In this document: one piece after another, positions 37,277 to 51,900 of the stretch
Position numbering within the stretch: the first letter of the stretch is position 1
Layout of the letters: every line of letters begins with the position of its first letter
Origin: Euonymus europaeus
Lineage: Eukaryota; Streptophyta; Magnoliopsida; Celastrales; Celastraceae
Length of the DNA: 64,000 nucleotides
Assembly (NCBI GenBank): GCA_963580455.1
Contig: OY756972.1
Location: 10,121,001 to 10,185,000, forward strand
Direction: 5' to 3'
Notes under the pieces: generated by a model
Database searches by the model: none
Told to the model about the DNA's origin: nothing
What the model saw: only the letters and a program-made list of their open reading frames with translations
Translations under genes and position numbers: made by a program

Positions 37277-38900
37277 TTATTTTTCCATGTCAAATTTTAT
37301 GAATATAAGCTTTCAAGATTTTTTCGATTCCAAAACACCAACTTTCTATGACAAACGGACAAAACCGTTAAAAGCTCCTCCATAGAGAGGGTTGAGCAAC
37401 TTGGGACCATCAAAGTTGCTCTATGTACACTTTTTATTGTTCTTGTATGTCGAATTTTACGACTATAATCTTCCTAGATTATTTCGATGCCAAAACACCA
37501 ACTTTCTATGACAAATAGATAAAACCGTTAAAAGGTCCTCCATAAAGAGAGTTGAGCAACTTCGGACCATCAAAGTTGTCAGTGTACACTTTTTATTGTT
37601 CTTCTATGTCAAATTTTACGAGTATAAGCTTCCTAGATTATTTCGATTCCAAAACACTAACTTTCTATGACAAATGGACAAAACCGTTAAAAGCTCCTCC
37701 ATAGAGAGAGTTGAGCAAGTTCGGACAACCGAAGTTGCTCGGAGTATACTTTTTACTATTCTTCTATATCAGATTTTACGAGTATAGGCTTGCTAGATTA
37801 TTTCCATGCCAAAACACCAACTTTCTATGACAAATGGACAAAATTGTTAAAAGATCCTCCATAGAGAGAGTTGAGCAACTTCGGACCATCAAAGTTGCTC
37901 GGTGTACACTTTTTATTGTTCTTCTATGTCAAATTTTATGAGTATAAGCTTCCTAGATTATTTCTATTCCGAAACACCAACATTCTATGACAAATGGACA
38001 AAATAAATAAAAGCTCCTCCATGGAGAGAGTTGAGTAACTTCGGACCATCAAAGTTGCTCGGTGTACACTTTTTATTGTTCTTATATGTCAAATTTTATG
38101 AGTATAAGCTTCCTAGATTATTTCGATGCCAAAACACAAACTTTCTATGACAAATGGACAAGGCCGTTAAAAGCTCCTCCCTAGAGAGAGTTGAGCAACT
38201 TCGGTCCATCAAAGTTGCTCGGTGTACACTTTTATTGTTCTTTTATACCAAATTTTACGAGTATAAGCTTCCTAGATTATTTCCATGCCAAAACACCAAC
38301 TTTCTATGACAAACGGACAAAACCATTAAAAGCTCCTCCAAAGAGAGAGTTGAGCAACTTCGGACCATCAAAGTTGCTCTATGTACACTTTTTATTGTTC
38401 TTCTACGTCAAATTTTATGAGTACAAGTTTCCAAGATTATTTCGATTCCAAAACACCAACTTTCTATGACAAATGGAGAAAACCATTAAAAGCCCCTCCA
38501 TAGAGAGAGTTGAGCAACTTCGGACCATCAAAGTTGCTCGATGTACAATTTTTATTTTTTTTATATGTCAAATTTTATGTGTACAAGCTTCCAAGATTAT
38601 TTCGATGCCAAACCAACAGCTTTCTATAACAAATGGACAAAACCGTTGAAAGATCCTCCAAGGAGAGAGTTGTGCAACTTCGGACCATCAAAGTTGCTCG
38701 GTGTACACATTTTATTGTTCTTCTATGTCAAATTTTACGAGTCTAAGCTTCCAAGATTATTTCGATTTGAAAACACCAACCTTCTATGACAAACGGACAA
38801 CACCGTTAAAAGATCCTCCATAGTGAGAGTTGAGCAACTTCGGACCATCAAAGTTGCTCATAACACACTTTTTATTGTTCTTCTATGTCAAATTTTATGA

Positions 38901-40680
38901 GTATAAGCTTCCTAGATTACTTCGATGACAAAACACCAACTTTTTACGAGAAATGGACAAAACCGTTAAAAGCTCCTCCATAGAGAGAGTTGAGCAACTT
39001 CGGACCATCAAAGTTGCTCGGTGTATACTTTTTATTGTTCTTCTATGACAAATTTTATGAGTATAAGCTTCCTAGATTATTTCTATGCGAAAACACCAAC
39101 TTTTGATGAGAAATGGACAAAACCGTTAAAAGCTCCTTCATAGAGAGAGTTGAGCAACTTCGGACCATCAAAGTTGCTCGGTGTACACTTTTTATTGTTT
39201 TTCTATGTAAAATTTTATGAGTATAAGCTTCCTAGATTATTTTGTTGCCAAAACACCAACTTTCTATGACAAATGGACAAAACCGTTAAAAACTTGTCCG
39301 TAGAGAGAGTTGAGCAACTTCGAACCATCAATGTTGCTCGGCGTATACATTTTATTTTTCTTCTATGTCGAATTTTAGGAGTATAATCTTCCTAGATCAT
39401 TTCGATGCCAAAACACCAGCTTTCTATGACAAATGAACAAAACCGTTAAAACCTCATCCATAGAGAGGGTTGAGCAACTTCGGACCATCAAAGTTGCTCT
39501 ATGTACAGTTTTTGTTGTTCTTGTATGTCCAATTTTACGAGTTTAAGCTTGCTAGATTATTTCGATGCCAAATGACCAACTTTCTATGACAAATGGATAA
39601 AACCGTTAAAAGCTCCTCCATAGAAAGAGTTGAGCAACTTCGGACCATCAAAGTTGCTCGGTGTACACTTTTTATTGTTGTTCTACGTCAAATTTTATGA
39701 GTATAAGCTTCCTAGATTATTTCGATGCCAAAACACCAACTTTTTATGACAAATGGCCAAAACCGTTAAAAGCTTCTCCATAGAGAGAGTTGATCAACTT
39801 CGGACCATCAATGTTGCTCAGTGTACACATTTTATTGTTCTTCTATGTCGAACTTTACGAGTATAATCTTCCTAGATCATTTCGATGCCAAAACACCAGC
39901 TTTCTATGACAAATGGACAAAACCGTTAAAACCTTTTCCATAGAGAGGGTTGAGCAACTTCGGACCATCAAAGTTGCTCTATGTACACTTTTTGTTGTTC
40001 TTGTATGTCCAATTTTACGAGTATAAGCTTGCTAGATTATTTCGATGAGAAAACACCAACTTTCGACGAGAAATGGACAAAACCGTTAAAAGCTCCTTCA
40101 TAGAGAGAGTTGAGCAACTTCGGACCATCAAAGTTGCTCGGTGTATACTTTTTATTGTTCTTCTATGTCAAATTTTATGAGTATAAGCTTCCTAGATTAT
40201 TTCGATGCGAAAACACCAACTTTTTATGAGAAATGGACAAAACCATTAAAAGCTCCTCCATAGAGAGAGTAGAGCAACTTCGGAACATCAAAGTTGCTCG
40301 GTGTACACTTTTTATTGTTCTTGTATGTCAAATTTTACGAGTATAAGCTTCCTAGATTATTTCGATGAGAAAACACCAACTTTCTACGAGAAATGGACAA
40401 AACCGTTAAAAGCTCCTTCATAGAGAGAGTTGAGCAACTTCGGACCATCAAAGTTGCTCGGTGTATACTTTTTATTGTTCTTCTATGTCAAATTTTATGA
40501 GTATAAGCTTCCTAGATTATTTCTATGCGAAAACACCAACTTTTTATGAGAAATGGACAAAACCGTTAAAAGCTCCTTCATAGAGAGAGTTGAGCAACTT
40601 CGGACCATCAAAGTTGCTCGGTGTACACTTTTTATTGTTTTTCTATGTAAAATTTTATGAGTATAAGCTTCCTAGATTAT
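38901..40680 (+). repeat. Satellite with 1440-bp (9-mer) repeat leading into 24-mer HOR
   Basis: Diagnostic variants return after 1440 bp: TTTGTTGCC at 39241 and 40681, and GCGTATACATTTTATTTTTC at about 39340 and 40780. Within it a 320-bp dimer repeats (GTGTATACTTTTTATTG at 40141 and 40461, GATGAGAAAACACC at about 40044 and 40364). Confidence 0.72.
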
Positions 40681-43600
40681 TTTGTTGCCAAAACACCAAC
40701 TTTCTATGACAAATGGACAAAACCGTTAAAAACTTCTCCATAGAGAGAGTTGAGCAACTTCGGACCATCAATGTTGCTCGGCGTATACATTTTATTTTTC
40801 TTCTATGTCGAATTTTAGGAGTATAATCTTCCTAGATCATTTCGATGCCAAAACACCAGCTTTCTATCACAAATGGACAAAACCGTTAAGACCTTTTCCA
40901 TAGAGAGGGTTGAGCAACTTCGGAACATCAAAGTTGCTCTATGTACACTTTTTGTTGTTCTTGTATGTCCAATTTTACGAGTATAAGCTTGCTAGATTAT
41001 TTCGGTGCCAAAAGACCAACTTTCTATGACAAATGGATAAAACCGTTAAAAGCTCCTCCATAGAGAGAGTTGAGCAACTTCGGACCATCAAAGTTACTCG
41101 GTGTACACTTTTTATTGTTTTTCTACGTCAAATTTTATGAGTATAAGCTTTCTAGATTATTTCGATGCCAAAACACCAACTTTTTATGAAAAATGGACAA
41201 AACCGTTAAAAGCTTCTCCGTAGAGAGAGTTGAGCAACTTCCGACCATCAATATTGCACGGTGTACACATTTTATTGTTCTTCTATGTCGAATTTTACGA
41301 GTATAATCTTCCTAGATCATTTCGATGCCAAAACACCAGCTTTATATGACAAATGGACAAAACCATTAAAACCTCCTCCATAGAGAGGGTTGAGCAACTT
41401 CGGACCATCAAAGTTGCTCTATGTACACTTTTTGTTGTTCCTGTATGTCCAATTTTACGAGTATAAGCTTGCTAGATTATTTCGATGGCAAAAGACCAAC
41501 TTTCTATGACAAATGGATAAAACCGTTAAAAGCTCCTCCATAGAGAGAGTTGAGCAACTTCGGACTATCAAGGTTTTTCTATGTACACTTTTTATTGTTT
41601 TTCCATGTCAAATTTTATGAGTATAAGCTTCCTAGATTATTTCGATGGCAAAAGACCAACTTTCTATGACAAATGGATAAAACCGTTAAAAGCTCCTCCA
41701 TATAGAGAGTTGAGCAACTTCGGACTATCAAGGTTTTTCTATGTACACTTTTTATTGTTTTTCATGTCAAATTTTATGAGTATAAGCTTCCTAGATTATT
41801 TCGATGAGAAAACACAAACTTTCTATGACAAATGGACAAGACCGTTAAAAGCTCCTCCATAGAGAGAGTTGAGCAACTTCGGACTATCAAGGTTTTTCTA
41901 TGTACACTTTTTATTGTTTTTCCATGTCAAATTTTATGAATACAAGCTTCCAAGATTATTTCGATTCCAACACACCAACTTTCTATGACAAATGGACAAA
42001 ACCGTTAAAAGCTCCTCCATAGAAAGGGTTGAGCAACTTCAGACCATCAAAGTTTCTCTATGTACACTTTTTATTGTTCTTGTATGTCAAATTTTACGAA
42101 TATAAGCTTCCCAGATTATTTCGATGCCAAAACACCAACCTTCTATGACAAATGGATAAAACCGTTAAAAGCTATTCCATAGAGAGAGTTGAGCAACTTC
42201 GGTCCATCAAAGTTGCTCGGTGTACACTTTTTATTGTTCTTTTATATCAAATTTTATGAGTATAAACTTCCTAGATTATTTCGATGCCAAAACACAAACT
42301 TTCTATGACAAATGGGCAAGACCGTTAAAAGCTCCTCCATAGAGAGAGTTGAGCAACTTCGGACTATCAAGGTTTTTCTATGTACACTTTTTATTGTTTT
42401 TCCATGTCAAATTTTATGAATACAAGCTTCCAAGATTATTTCGATTCCAACACACCAACTTTCTATGAAAAATTGACAAAACCTTTAAAAGCTCCTCCAT
42501 AGAAAGGGTTGAGCAACTTCAGACCATCAAAGTTGCTCTATGTACACTTTTTATTGTTCTTGTATATCAAATTTTACGAATATAAGCTTCCCAGATTATT
42601 TCGATGCCAAAACACCAACCTTCTATGACAAATGGATAAAACCGTTAAAAGCTCCTCCATAGAAAGAGTTGAGCAACTTCGGTCCATCAAAGTTGCTCGG
42701 TGTACACTTTTTATTGTTCTTTTATATCAAATTTTATGAGTATAAGCATCCTAGATTATTTCGATTCCAAAACACCAACTTTCTATGACAAATGGACAAA
42801 ACCGTTAAAAGCACCTCCATAGAGAGAGTTGAGCAAGTTCGGACAACCAAAGTTGCTCGGAGTATACTTTTTACTATTCTTCTATATCAGATTTTACGAG
42901 TATAGGCTTGCTAGATTATTTCCATGCCAAAACACCAACTTTCTATGAGAAACTGACAAAACCGTTAAAAGTTCCTCCATAGAGAGAGTTGAGCAACTTC
43001 GGACCGTCAAAGTTGCTATATGTACACTTTTTGTTGTTCTTGTATGTCCAATTTTACGAGTATAAGCTTGCTAGATTATTTCGGTGTCAAAAGACCAACT
43101 TTCTATGACAAATGGATAAAACCGTTAAAAGCTCCTCCATAGAGAGAGTTGAGCAACTTCGGACCATCAAAGTTACTCGGTGTACACTTTTTATTGTTTT
43201 TCTACGTCAAATTTTATGAGTATAAGCTTTCTAGATTATTTCGATGCCAAAACACCAACTTTTTATGACAAATGGACAAAACCGTTAAAAGCTTCTCCAT
43301 AGAGAGAGTTGAGCAACTTCCGACCATCAATATTGTACGGTGTACACATTTTATTGTTCTTCTATGTCGAATTTTACGAGTATAATCTTCCTAGATCATT
43401 TCGATTCCAAAACACCAGCTTTCTATGACAAATAGACAAAACCATTAAAACCTCCTCCATAGAGAGGGTTGAGCAACTTCGGACCATCAAAGTTGCTCTA
43501 TGTGCACTTTTTGTTGTTCCTGTATGTCCAATTTTACGAGTATAAGCTTGCTAGATTATTTCGATGGCAAAAGACCAACTTTCTATGACAAATGGATAAA

Positions 43601-46600
43601 ACCGTTAAAAGCTCCTCCATAGAGAGAGTTGAGCAACTTCGGACTATCAAGGTTTTTCTATGTACACTTTTTATTGATTTTCCATGTCAAATTTTATGAA
43701 TACAAGCTTCCAAGATTATTTCGATTCCAACACATCAACTTTCTATGACAAATGGACAAAAACCGTTAAAAGCTCCTCCATAGAAAGGGTTGAGCAACTT
43801 CAGACCATCAAAATTTCTCTATGTATACTTTTTATTGTTCTTGTATGTCAAATTTTACGAATATAAGCTTCCCAGATTATTTCGATGCCAAAACACCAAC
43901 CTTCTATAACAAATGATTAAAACCGTTAAAAGCTCCTCCATAGAGAGAGTTGAGCAACTTCGGTCCATCAAAGTTGCTCGGTGTACACTTTTTATTGTTC
44001 TTTTATATCAAATTTTATGAGTATAAACTTCCTAAATTATTTCGATTCCAAAACACAAACTTTCTATGACAAATGGACAAGACCGTTAAAAGCTCCTCCA
44101 TAGAGAGAGTTGAGCAACTTCGGTCCATCAAAGTTGCTCGGTGTATACTTTTTATTGTTCTTCTATGTCAAATTTTATGAGTCTAAGCTTCCTAGATTAT
44201 TTCGATGCGAAAACACCAACTTTTTATGAGAAATGGACAAAACCATTAAAAGCTCCTCCATAGAGACAGTAGAGCAACTTCGGAACATCAAAGTTGCTCG
44301 GTGTACACTTTTTATTGTTCTTGTATGTCAAATTTTACGAGTATAAGCTTCCTAGATTATTTCGATGAGAAAACACCAACTTTTTACGAGAAATGGACAA
44401 AACCGTTAAAAGCTCCTTCATAGAGAGAGTTGAGCAACTTCGGACCATCAAAGTTGCTCGGTGTATACTTTTTATTGTTCTTCTATGTCAAATTTTATGA
44501 GTATAAGCTTCCTAGATTATTTTGTTGCCAAAACACCAACTTTCTATGACAAATGGACAAAACCGTTAAAAACTTCTCCATAGAGAGAGTTGAGCAACTT
44601 CGGACCATCAATGTTGCTCGGCGTATACATTTTATTTTTCTTCTATGTCGAATTTTAGGTGTATAATCTTCCTAGATCATTTCGATGCCAAAACACCAGC
44701 TTTCTATCACAAATGGACAAAACCGTTAAGACCTTTTCCATAGAGAAGGTTGAGCAACTTCGGAACATCAAAGTTGCTCTATGTACACTTTTTGTTGTTC
44801 TTGTATGTCCAATTTTACGAGTATAAGCTTGCTAGATTATTTCGGTGCCAAAAGACCAACTTTCTATGACAAATGGATAAAACCGTTAAAAGCTCCTCCA
44901 TAGAGAGAGTTGAGCAACTTCGGACCATCAAAGTTACTCGGTGTACACTTTTTATTGTTTTTCTACGTCAAATTTTATGAGTATAAGCTTTCTAGATTAT
45001 TTCGATGCCAAAACACCAACTTTTTATGACAAACGGACAAAACCGTTAAAAGCTTCTCCGTAGAGAGAGTTGAGCAACTTCCGACCATCAATATTGCACG
45101 GTGTACACATTTTATTGTTCTTCTATGTCGAATTTTACGAGTATAATCTTCCTAGATCATTTCGATGCCAAAACACCAGCTTTATATGACAAATGGACAA
45201 AACCATTAAAACCTCCTCCATAGAGAGGGTTGAGCAACTTCGGACCATCAAAGTTGCTCTATGTACACTTTTTGTTGTTCCTGTATGTCCAATTTTACGA
45301 GTATAAGCTTGCTAGATTATTTCGATGGCAAAAGACCAACTTTCTATGACAAATGGATAAAATCGTTAAAAGCTCCTCCATAGAGAGAGTTGAGCAACTT
45401 CGGACTATCAAGGTTTTTCTATGTACACTTTTTATTGTTTTTCCATGTCAAATTTTATGAGTATAAGCTTCCTAGATTATTTCGATGGCAAAAGACCAAC
45501 TTTCTATGACAAATGGATAAAACCGTTAAAAGTTCCTCCATAGAGAGAGTTGAGCAACTTCGGACTATCAAGGTTTTTCTATGTACACTTTTTATTGTTT
45601 TTCCATGTCAAATTTTATGAGTATAAGCTTCCTAGATTATTTCGATGAGAAAACACAAACTTTCTATGACAAATGGACAAGACCGTTAAAAGCTCCTCCA
45701 TAGAGAGAGTTGAGCAACTTCGGACTATCAAGGTTTTTCTATGTACACTTTTTATTGTTTTTCCATGTCAAATTTTATGAATACAAGCTTCCAAGATTAT
45801 TTCGATTCCAACACACCAACTTTCTATGACAAATGGACAAAACCGTTAAAAGCTCCTCCATAGAAAGGGTTGAGCAACTTCATACCATCAAAGTTTCTCT
45901 ATGTACACTTTTTATTGTTCTTGTATGTCAAATTTTACGAATATAAGCTTCCCAGATTATTTCGATGCCAAAACACCAACCTTCTTTGACAAATGGATAA
46001 AACCGTTAAAAGCTATTCCATAGAGAGAGTTGAGCAACTTCGGTCCATCAAAGTTGCTCGGTGTACACTTTTTATTGTTCTTTTATATCAAATTTTATGA
46101 GTATAAACTTCCTAGATTATTTCGATGCCAAAACACAAACTTTCTATGACAAATGGGCAAGACCGTTAAAAGCTCCTCCATAGAGAGAGTTGAGCAACTT
46201 CGGACTATCAAGGTTTTTCTATGTACACTTTTTATTATTTTTCCATGTCAAATTTTATGAATACAAGCTTCCAAGATTATTTCGATTCCAACACACCAAC
46301 TTTCTATGACAAATTGACAAAACCGTTAAAAGCTCCTCCATAGAAAGGGTTGAGCAACTTCAGACCATCAAAGTTGCTCTATGTACACTTTTTATTGTTC
46401 TTGTATGTCAAATTTTACGAATATAAGCTTCCCAGATTATTTTGATGCCAAAACACCAACCTTCTATGACAAATGGATAAAACCGTTAAAAGCTCCTCCA
46501 TAGAAAGAGTTGAGCAACTTCGGTCCATCAAAGTTGCTCGGTGTACACTTTTTATTGTTCTTTTATATCAAATTTTATGAGTATAAGCTTCCTAGATTAT

Positions 46601-48920
46601 TTCGATTCCAAAACACCAACTTTCTATGACAAATGGACAAAACCGTTAAAAGCACCTCCATAGAGAGAGTTGAGCAAGTTCGGACAACCAAAGTTGCTCG
46701 GAGTATACTTTTTACTATTCTTCTATATCAGATTTTACGAGTATAAGCTTGCTAGATTATTTCCATGCCAAAACACCAACTTTCTATGACAAATGGATAA
46801 AACCGTTAAAAGCTCCTCCATAGAGAGAGTTGAGCAACTTCGGACCATCAAAGTTACTCGGTGTACACTTTTTATTGTTTTTCTACGTCAAATTTTATGA
46901 GTATAAGCTTTCTAGATTATTTCGATGCCAAAACACCAACTTTTTATGACAAATGGACAAAACCGTTAAAAGCTTCTCCATAGAGAGAGTTGAGCAACTT
47001 CCGACCATCAATATTGTACGGTGTACACATTTTATTGTTCTTCTATGTCGAATTTTACGAGTATAATCTTCCTAGATCATTTCGATTCCAAAACACCAGC
47101 TTTCTATGACAAATAGACAAAACCATTAAAACCTCCTCCATAGAGAGGGTTGAGCAACTTCGGACCATCAAAGTTGCTCTATGTGCACTTTTTGTTGTTC
47201 CTGTATGTCCAATTTTACGAGTATAAGCTTGCGAGATTATTTCCATGGCAAAAGACCAACTTTCTATGACAAATGGATAAAACCGTTAAAAGCTCCTCCA
47301 TAGAGAGAGTTGAGCAACTTCGGACTATCAAGGTTTTTCTATGTACACTTTTTATTGATTTTCCATGTCAAATTTTATGAATACAAGCTTCCAAGATTAT
47401 TTCGATTCCAACACACCAACTTTCTATGACAAATGGACAAAACCGTTAAAAGCTCCTCCATAGAAAGGGTTGAGCAACTTCAGACCATCAAAGTTTCTCT
47501 ATGTATAATTTTTATCGTTCTTGTATGTCAAATTTTACGAATATAAGCTTCCCAGATTATTTCGATGCCAAAACACCAACCTTCTATAACAAATGGACAA
47601 AACTGTTAAAAGCTCCTCCATAGAGAGAGTTGAGCAACTTCGGTCCATCAAAGTTGCTCGGTGTACACTTTTTATTGTTCTTTTATATCAAATTTTATGA
47701 GTATAAACTTCCTAAATTATTTCGATGCCAAAACACAAACTTTCTATGACAAATGGACAAGACCGTTAAAAGCTCCTCCATAGACAGAGTTGAGCAACTT
47801 CGGACTATCAAGGTTTTTCTATGTACACTTTTTATTGTTTTTCCATGTCAAATTTTATGAATACAAGCTTCCAAGATTATTTCGATTCCAACACACCAAC
47901 TTTCTATGACAAATGGACAAAACCGTTAAAAGTTCCTCCATAGAAAGGGTTGAGCAACTTCAGACCATCAAAGTTGCTCTATGTACACTTTTTATTGTTC
48001 TTGTATGTCAAATTTTACGAATATAAGCTTCCCAGATTATTTCGATGCCAAAACACCAACCTTCTATAACAAATGGATAAAACCGTTAAAAGCTCCTCCA
48101 TAGAGAGAGTTGAGCAACTTCGGACTATCAAGGTTTTTCTATGTACACTTTTTATTGATTTTCCATGTCAAATTTTATGAATACAAGCTTCCAAGATTAT
48201 TTCGATTCCAACACACCAACTTTCTATGACAAATGGACAAAACCGTTAAAAGCTCCTCCATAGAAAGGGTTGAGCAACTTCAGACCATCAAAGTTTCTCT
48301 ATGTATAATTTTTATTGTTCTTGTATGTCAAATTTTACGAATATAAGCTTCCCAGATTATTTCGATGCCAAAACACCAACCTTCTATAACAAATGGACAA
48401 AACTGTTAAAAGCTCCTCCATAGAGAGAGTTGAGCAACTTCGGTCCATCAAAGTTGCTCGGTGTACACTTTTTATTGTTCTTTTATATCAAATTTTATGA
48501 GTATAAACTTCCTAAATTATTTCGATGCCAAAACACAAACTTTCTATGACAAATGGACAAGACCGTTAAAAGCTCCTCCATAGACAGAGTTGAGCAACTT
48601 CGGACTATCAAGGTTTTTCTATGTACACTTTTTATTGTTTTTCCATGTCAAATTTTATGAATACAAGCTTCCAAGATTATTTCGATTCCAACACACCAAC
48701 TTTCTATGACAAATGGACAAAACCGTTAAAAGCTCCTCCATAGAAAGGGTTGAGCAACTTCAGACCATCAAAGTTGCTCTATGTACACTTTTTATTGTTC
48801 TTGTATGTCAAATTTTACGAATATAAGCTTCCCATATTATTTCGATGCCAAAACACCAACCTTCTATAACAAATGGATAAAACCGTTAAAAGCTCCTCCA
48901 TAGAGAGAGTTGAGCAAGTT
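40681..48920 (+). repeat. 24-mer higher-order repeat (3840 bp), two copies
   Basis: Copy A runs from about 40681 and copy B from about 44521. Matching points 3840 bp apart include TTTGTTGCC (40681, 44521), TTCGGTGCCAAAAGACC (about 41001, 44841) and CGGACAACCAAAGTTGCTCGG (about 42841, 46681). After 46.8 kb the offset falls to 3680 bp, so copy B lacks one monomer. Inside each copy, monomers with CTATCAAGGTTTTTCTATG sit side by side (41563, 41723, 41882), and a segment also recurs at 2080 bp (40941, 43021). Copy B ends in a local 800-bp duplication. Confidence 0.85.
47321..48920 (+). repeat. 800-bp (5-mer) tandem duplication
   Basis: 47321-48120 and 48121-48920 have the same five monomers in order. 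Shared private variants are TTTTTATTGATTTTCC, GTTTCTCTATGTATAATTT, AACTTCCTAAATTATTTCG and CCATAGACAGAG. The few differences include TTTATCGTTC against TTTATTGTTC and CCCAGATT against CCCATATT. This looks like one recent unequal exchange. Confidence 0.85.
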
Positions 48921-51900
48921 CGGACAACCAAAGTTGCTCGGAGTATACTTTTTACTATTCTTCTATATCAGATTTTACGAGTATAGGGTTGCTAGATTAT
49001 TTCCATGCCAAAACACCAACTTTCTATGACAAACGGACAAAACCGTTAAAAGTTCCTCCATAGAGAGAGTTGAGCAACTTCGGACCGTCAAAGTTGCTCT
49101 ATGTACACTTTTGATTGTTCTCCTATATCAAATTTTACGAGTATAAGCATCCTAGATTATTTCGATGCCAAAATACCAACTTTCTATGACAAACGAACAA
49201 AACCGTTAAAAGCTCCACCAAAGAGAGAGTTGAGCAACTTCGGACCATCAAAGTTGCTCTATGTACACTTTTTATTGTTCTTTTATGTCAAATTTTATGA
49301 ATACAAGCTTCCAAGATTATTTCGATTCCAAAACACCAACTTTCTATGACAAATGGAGAAAACTGTTAAAAGCTCCTCCATAGAGAGAGTTGAGCAACTT
49401 CAGACCATCAAAGTTGCTCGATGTACAATTTTTATTGTTTTTCTATGTCGAATTTTACGAGTATAAGTTTCCTAGATCATTTCGATGCCAAAACACCAGC
49501 TTTCTATGACAAATGGACAAAACCGTTAAAAGCTCCTTCATAGAGAGAGTTGAGCAACATCGGAACATCAAAGTTGCTTGGTGTACAATTTTTATTGTTC
49601 TTATATGTCAAATTTTATGAGTATAAGCTTCCTAGATTATTTCGATGCCAAAACACAAACTTTGTATGATAAATGGACAAAACCGTTAAAAGCTTCTCCA
49701 TAGAGAGAGTTGACTAAGTTCGAACGACCAAATTTGCTCGGCGTACACTTTTTACAATTCTTCTATGTCAAATTTTACGAGTATAAGCTTCCTAGAATTT
49801 TTCGATACCACAACAACAACATTCTATGACAAATGGACATAACCGTTAAAAGCTCCTCCATAGAGAGAGTTGAGCAACTTCAGACCATCCAAGTTGCTCG
49901 GTGCACACTTTTCATTTTTCTTCTAATTGAAATTTTACGAGTATAAGTTTCCTAGTTTATTTCGATGGCAAACCACTAACTTTCAATGATAAATGGACAA
50001 AACCGTTAAAAGCTTCTCCATAGAGAGAGTTGAGCAACTTCGGACCATCAAAGCTGCTCGGTGTACACTTTTTATTGTTCTTCTATGTCAAATTTTATGA
50101 GTATAAGCTTCCTAGATTATTTCGACTCCAAAACACCAACTTTGTATGACAAATGGACAAAATCGTTAAAAGCACCTCCATAGAGAGAGTTGAGCAACTT
50201 CGGACCATCAAATTTGCTCCATGTACACTTTTTATTGTTTTTCTATGTAAAATTTTATGAATACAAGCTTCCAAAATTATTTCGATTCCAAAACACCAAC
50301 TTTCTATGACAAATGGACAAAACCGCCAAAAACTCCTCCATTGAGAGGGTTGAGCAACTTCGGACCATCAAATTTTCTCTATGTATACTTTTTATTGTTC
50401 TTGTATGTCAAATTTTACGAGTACAAGCTTCCTAGATTATTTCGATGCCAAAACACCAACTTTCTACGACAGATGGATAAAACCGTTAAAAGCCCCTCCA
50501 TAGGGAGAGTTGAGCAACTGCGCACCATCAAAGTTGCTCGGTGTACACTTTTTATTGTTCTTCTATGTCAAATTTTACGAGTATAAGCTTCCTAGATTGT
50601 TTCGACTCCAAAACACCAACTTTCTATGACAAATGGATAAAACCGTTAAAAGCTCATCCATAGAGAGAGTTGAGCAACTTCGGACCATCAAAGCTGCTCA
50701 GTGTACACTTTTTATTGTTCTTCTATGTCAAATTTTACGAGTATAAGCTTCCTAAATCATTTCGATGCCAAAACACCAGCTTTCTATGACAAATGGACAA
50801 AACCGTTAAAAGCTCCTCCATAGAGAGGGTTGAGCAACTTCGGACCATCAAAGTTGCTCTTTGTACACTTTTTATTGTTCTTGTATGTCAAATTTTATGA
50901 GTATAAGCTTGCTAGATTATTTCGATGCCAAAACACCAACTTTCTATGACAAATGGATAAAACCATTAAAAGCTCCTCCATAGAGAGAGTTGAGCAATTT
51001 CGGACCATCAAAGCTACTCGGTGAACACTTTTTATTGTTCTTCTATGTCAAATTTTACGAGTATAAGCTTCCTAGATTATTTCAATTCCAAAATATCAAC
51101 TTTCTATGACAAACGGACAAAACCGTTAAAAGCTCTTTCATAGAGAGAGTTGAGGAACTTCGGACTATCAAAGATGCGCGGTGCACACTTCTCATTGTTC
51201 TTCGAATTTAACTTTTACGAGTATAAGTTTCCTAGATTATTTCGATGGCAAAGCACCAAATTTCAATGATAAATGGACAAAACCGTTAAAAACTCCTCCA
51301 TAAAGAGAGTTGACCAAGTTCGAACGACCAAATTGGCTCGGCGTACACTTTTTACAATTCTTCTATGTCAAATTTTACGAGTATAAGTTTCGTAGATTTT
51401 TTCGATACCAAAACACCAACTTTCTATAATAAATGGAAAAAACCATTAAAAGCTCCACCATAGAGAGAGTTGAGCAACTTCCGACCATCAAAGTCGCTCG
51501 GGATACACTTTTTATTGTTCCTCTATGTCAAATTTTATGAGTATAAGCTTCCAAGATTATTTCGATTCAAAAACACCAACTTTCTATGACAAATTGGCAA
51601 AACCGTTAAAAGCTCCTTCATAGAGAGAGTTGAGCAACATCGAAACATCAAAGTTGCTTGGTGTACAATTTTTATTGTTCTTCTATGTCAAATTTTACGA
51701 GTATGGGCTTCCTAGATTATTTCGATGCCAAAACACAAACTTTGTATGACAAATGGACAAAACCGTTAAAAGCTCATCCATAGAGAGAGTTGAGCGACTT
51801 CGGACCATCAAAGCTGCTCGGTGTACACTTTTTATTGTTCTTCTATGTCAAATTTTACGAGTATAAGCTTCCTAGATCATTTCGATGCCAAAACACCAGC

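Larger units (their letters stand above)
33015..38900 (+). repeat. Diverged satellite downstream of LTR, no tandem HOR
   Basis: About 37 monomers of high mutual divergence, many resembling those just left of the insertion: the AGTTGTTCGAGGTGCACC, CAGAGTTGCTCTATG and TTCAATTGAAA-like linker types. Indels cluster at 36.7-38.3 kb: a base lost at about 36770, AGTTGTCGGTG at about 36912 and again AGTTGTCAGTG at about 37575, and a 24-bp insertion at about 37250. The pair 36840-37090 and 37500-37750 share the AGTTGTC(A/G)GTG change and a following CGGACAACC monomer, so they are related copies. Confidence 0.75.
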
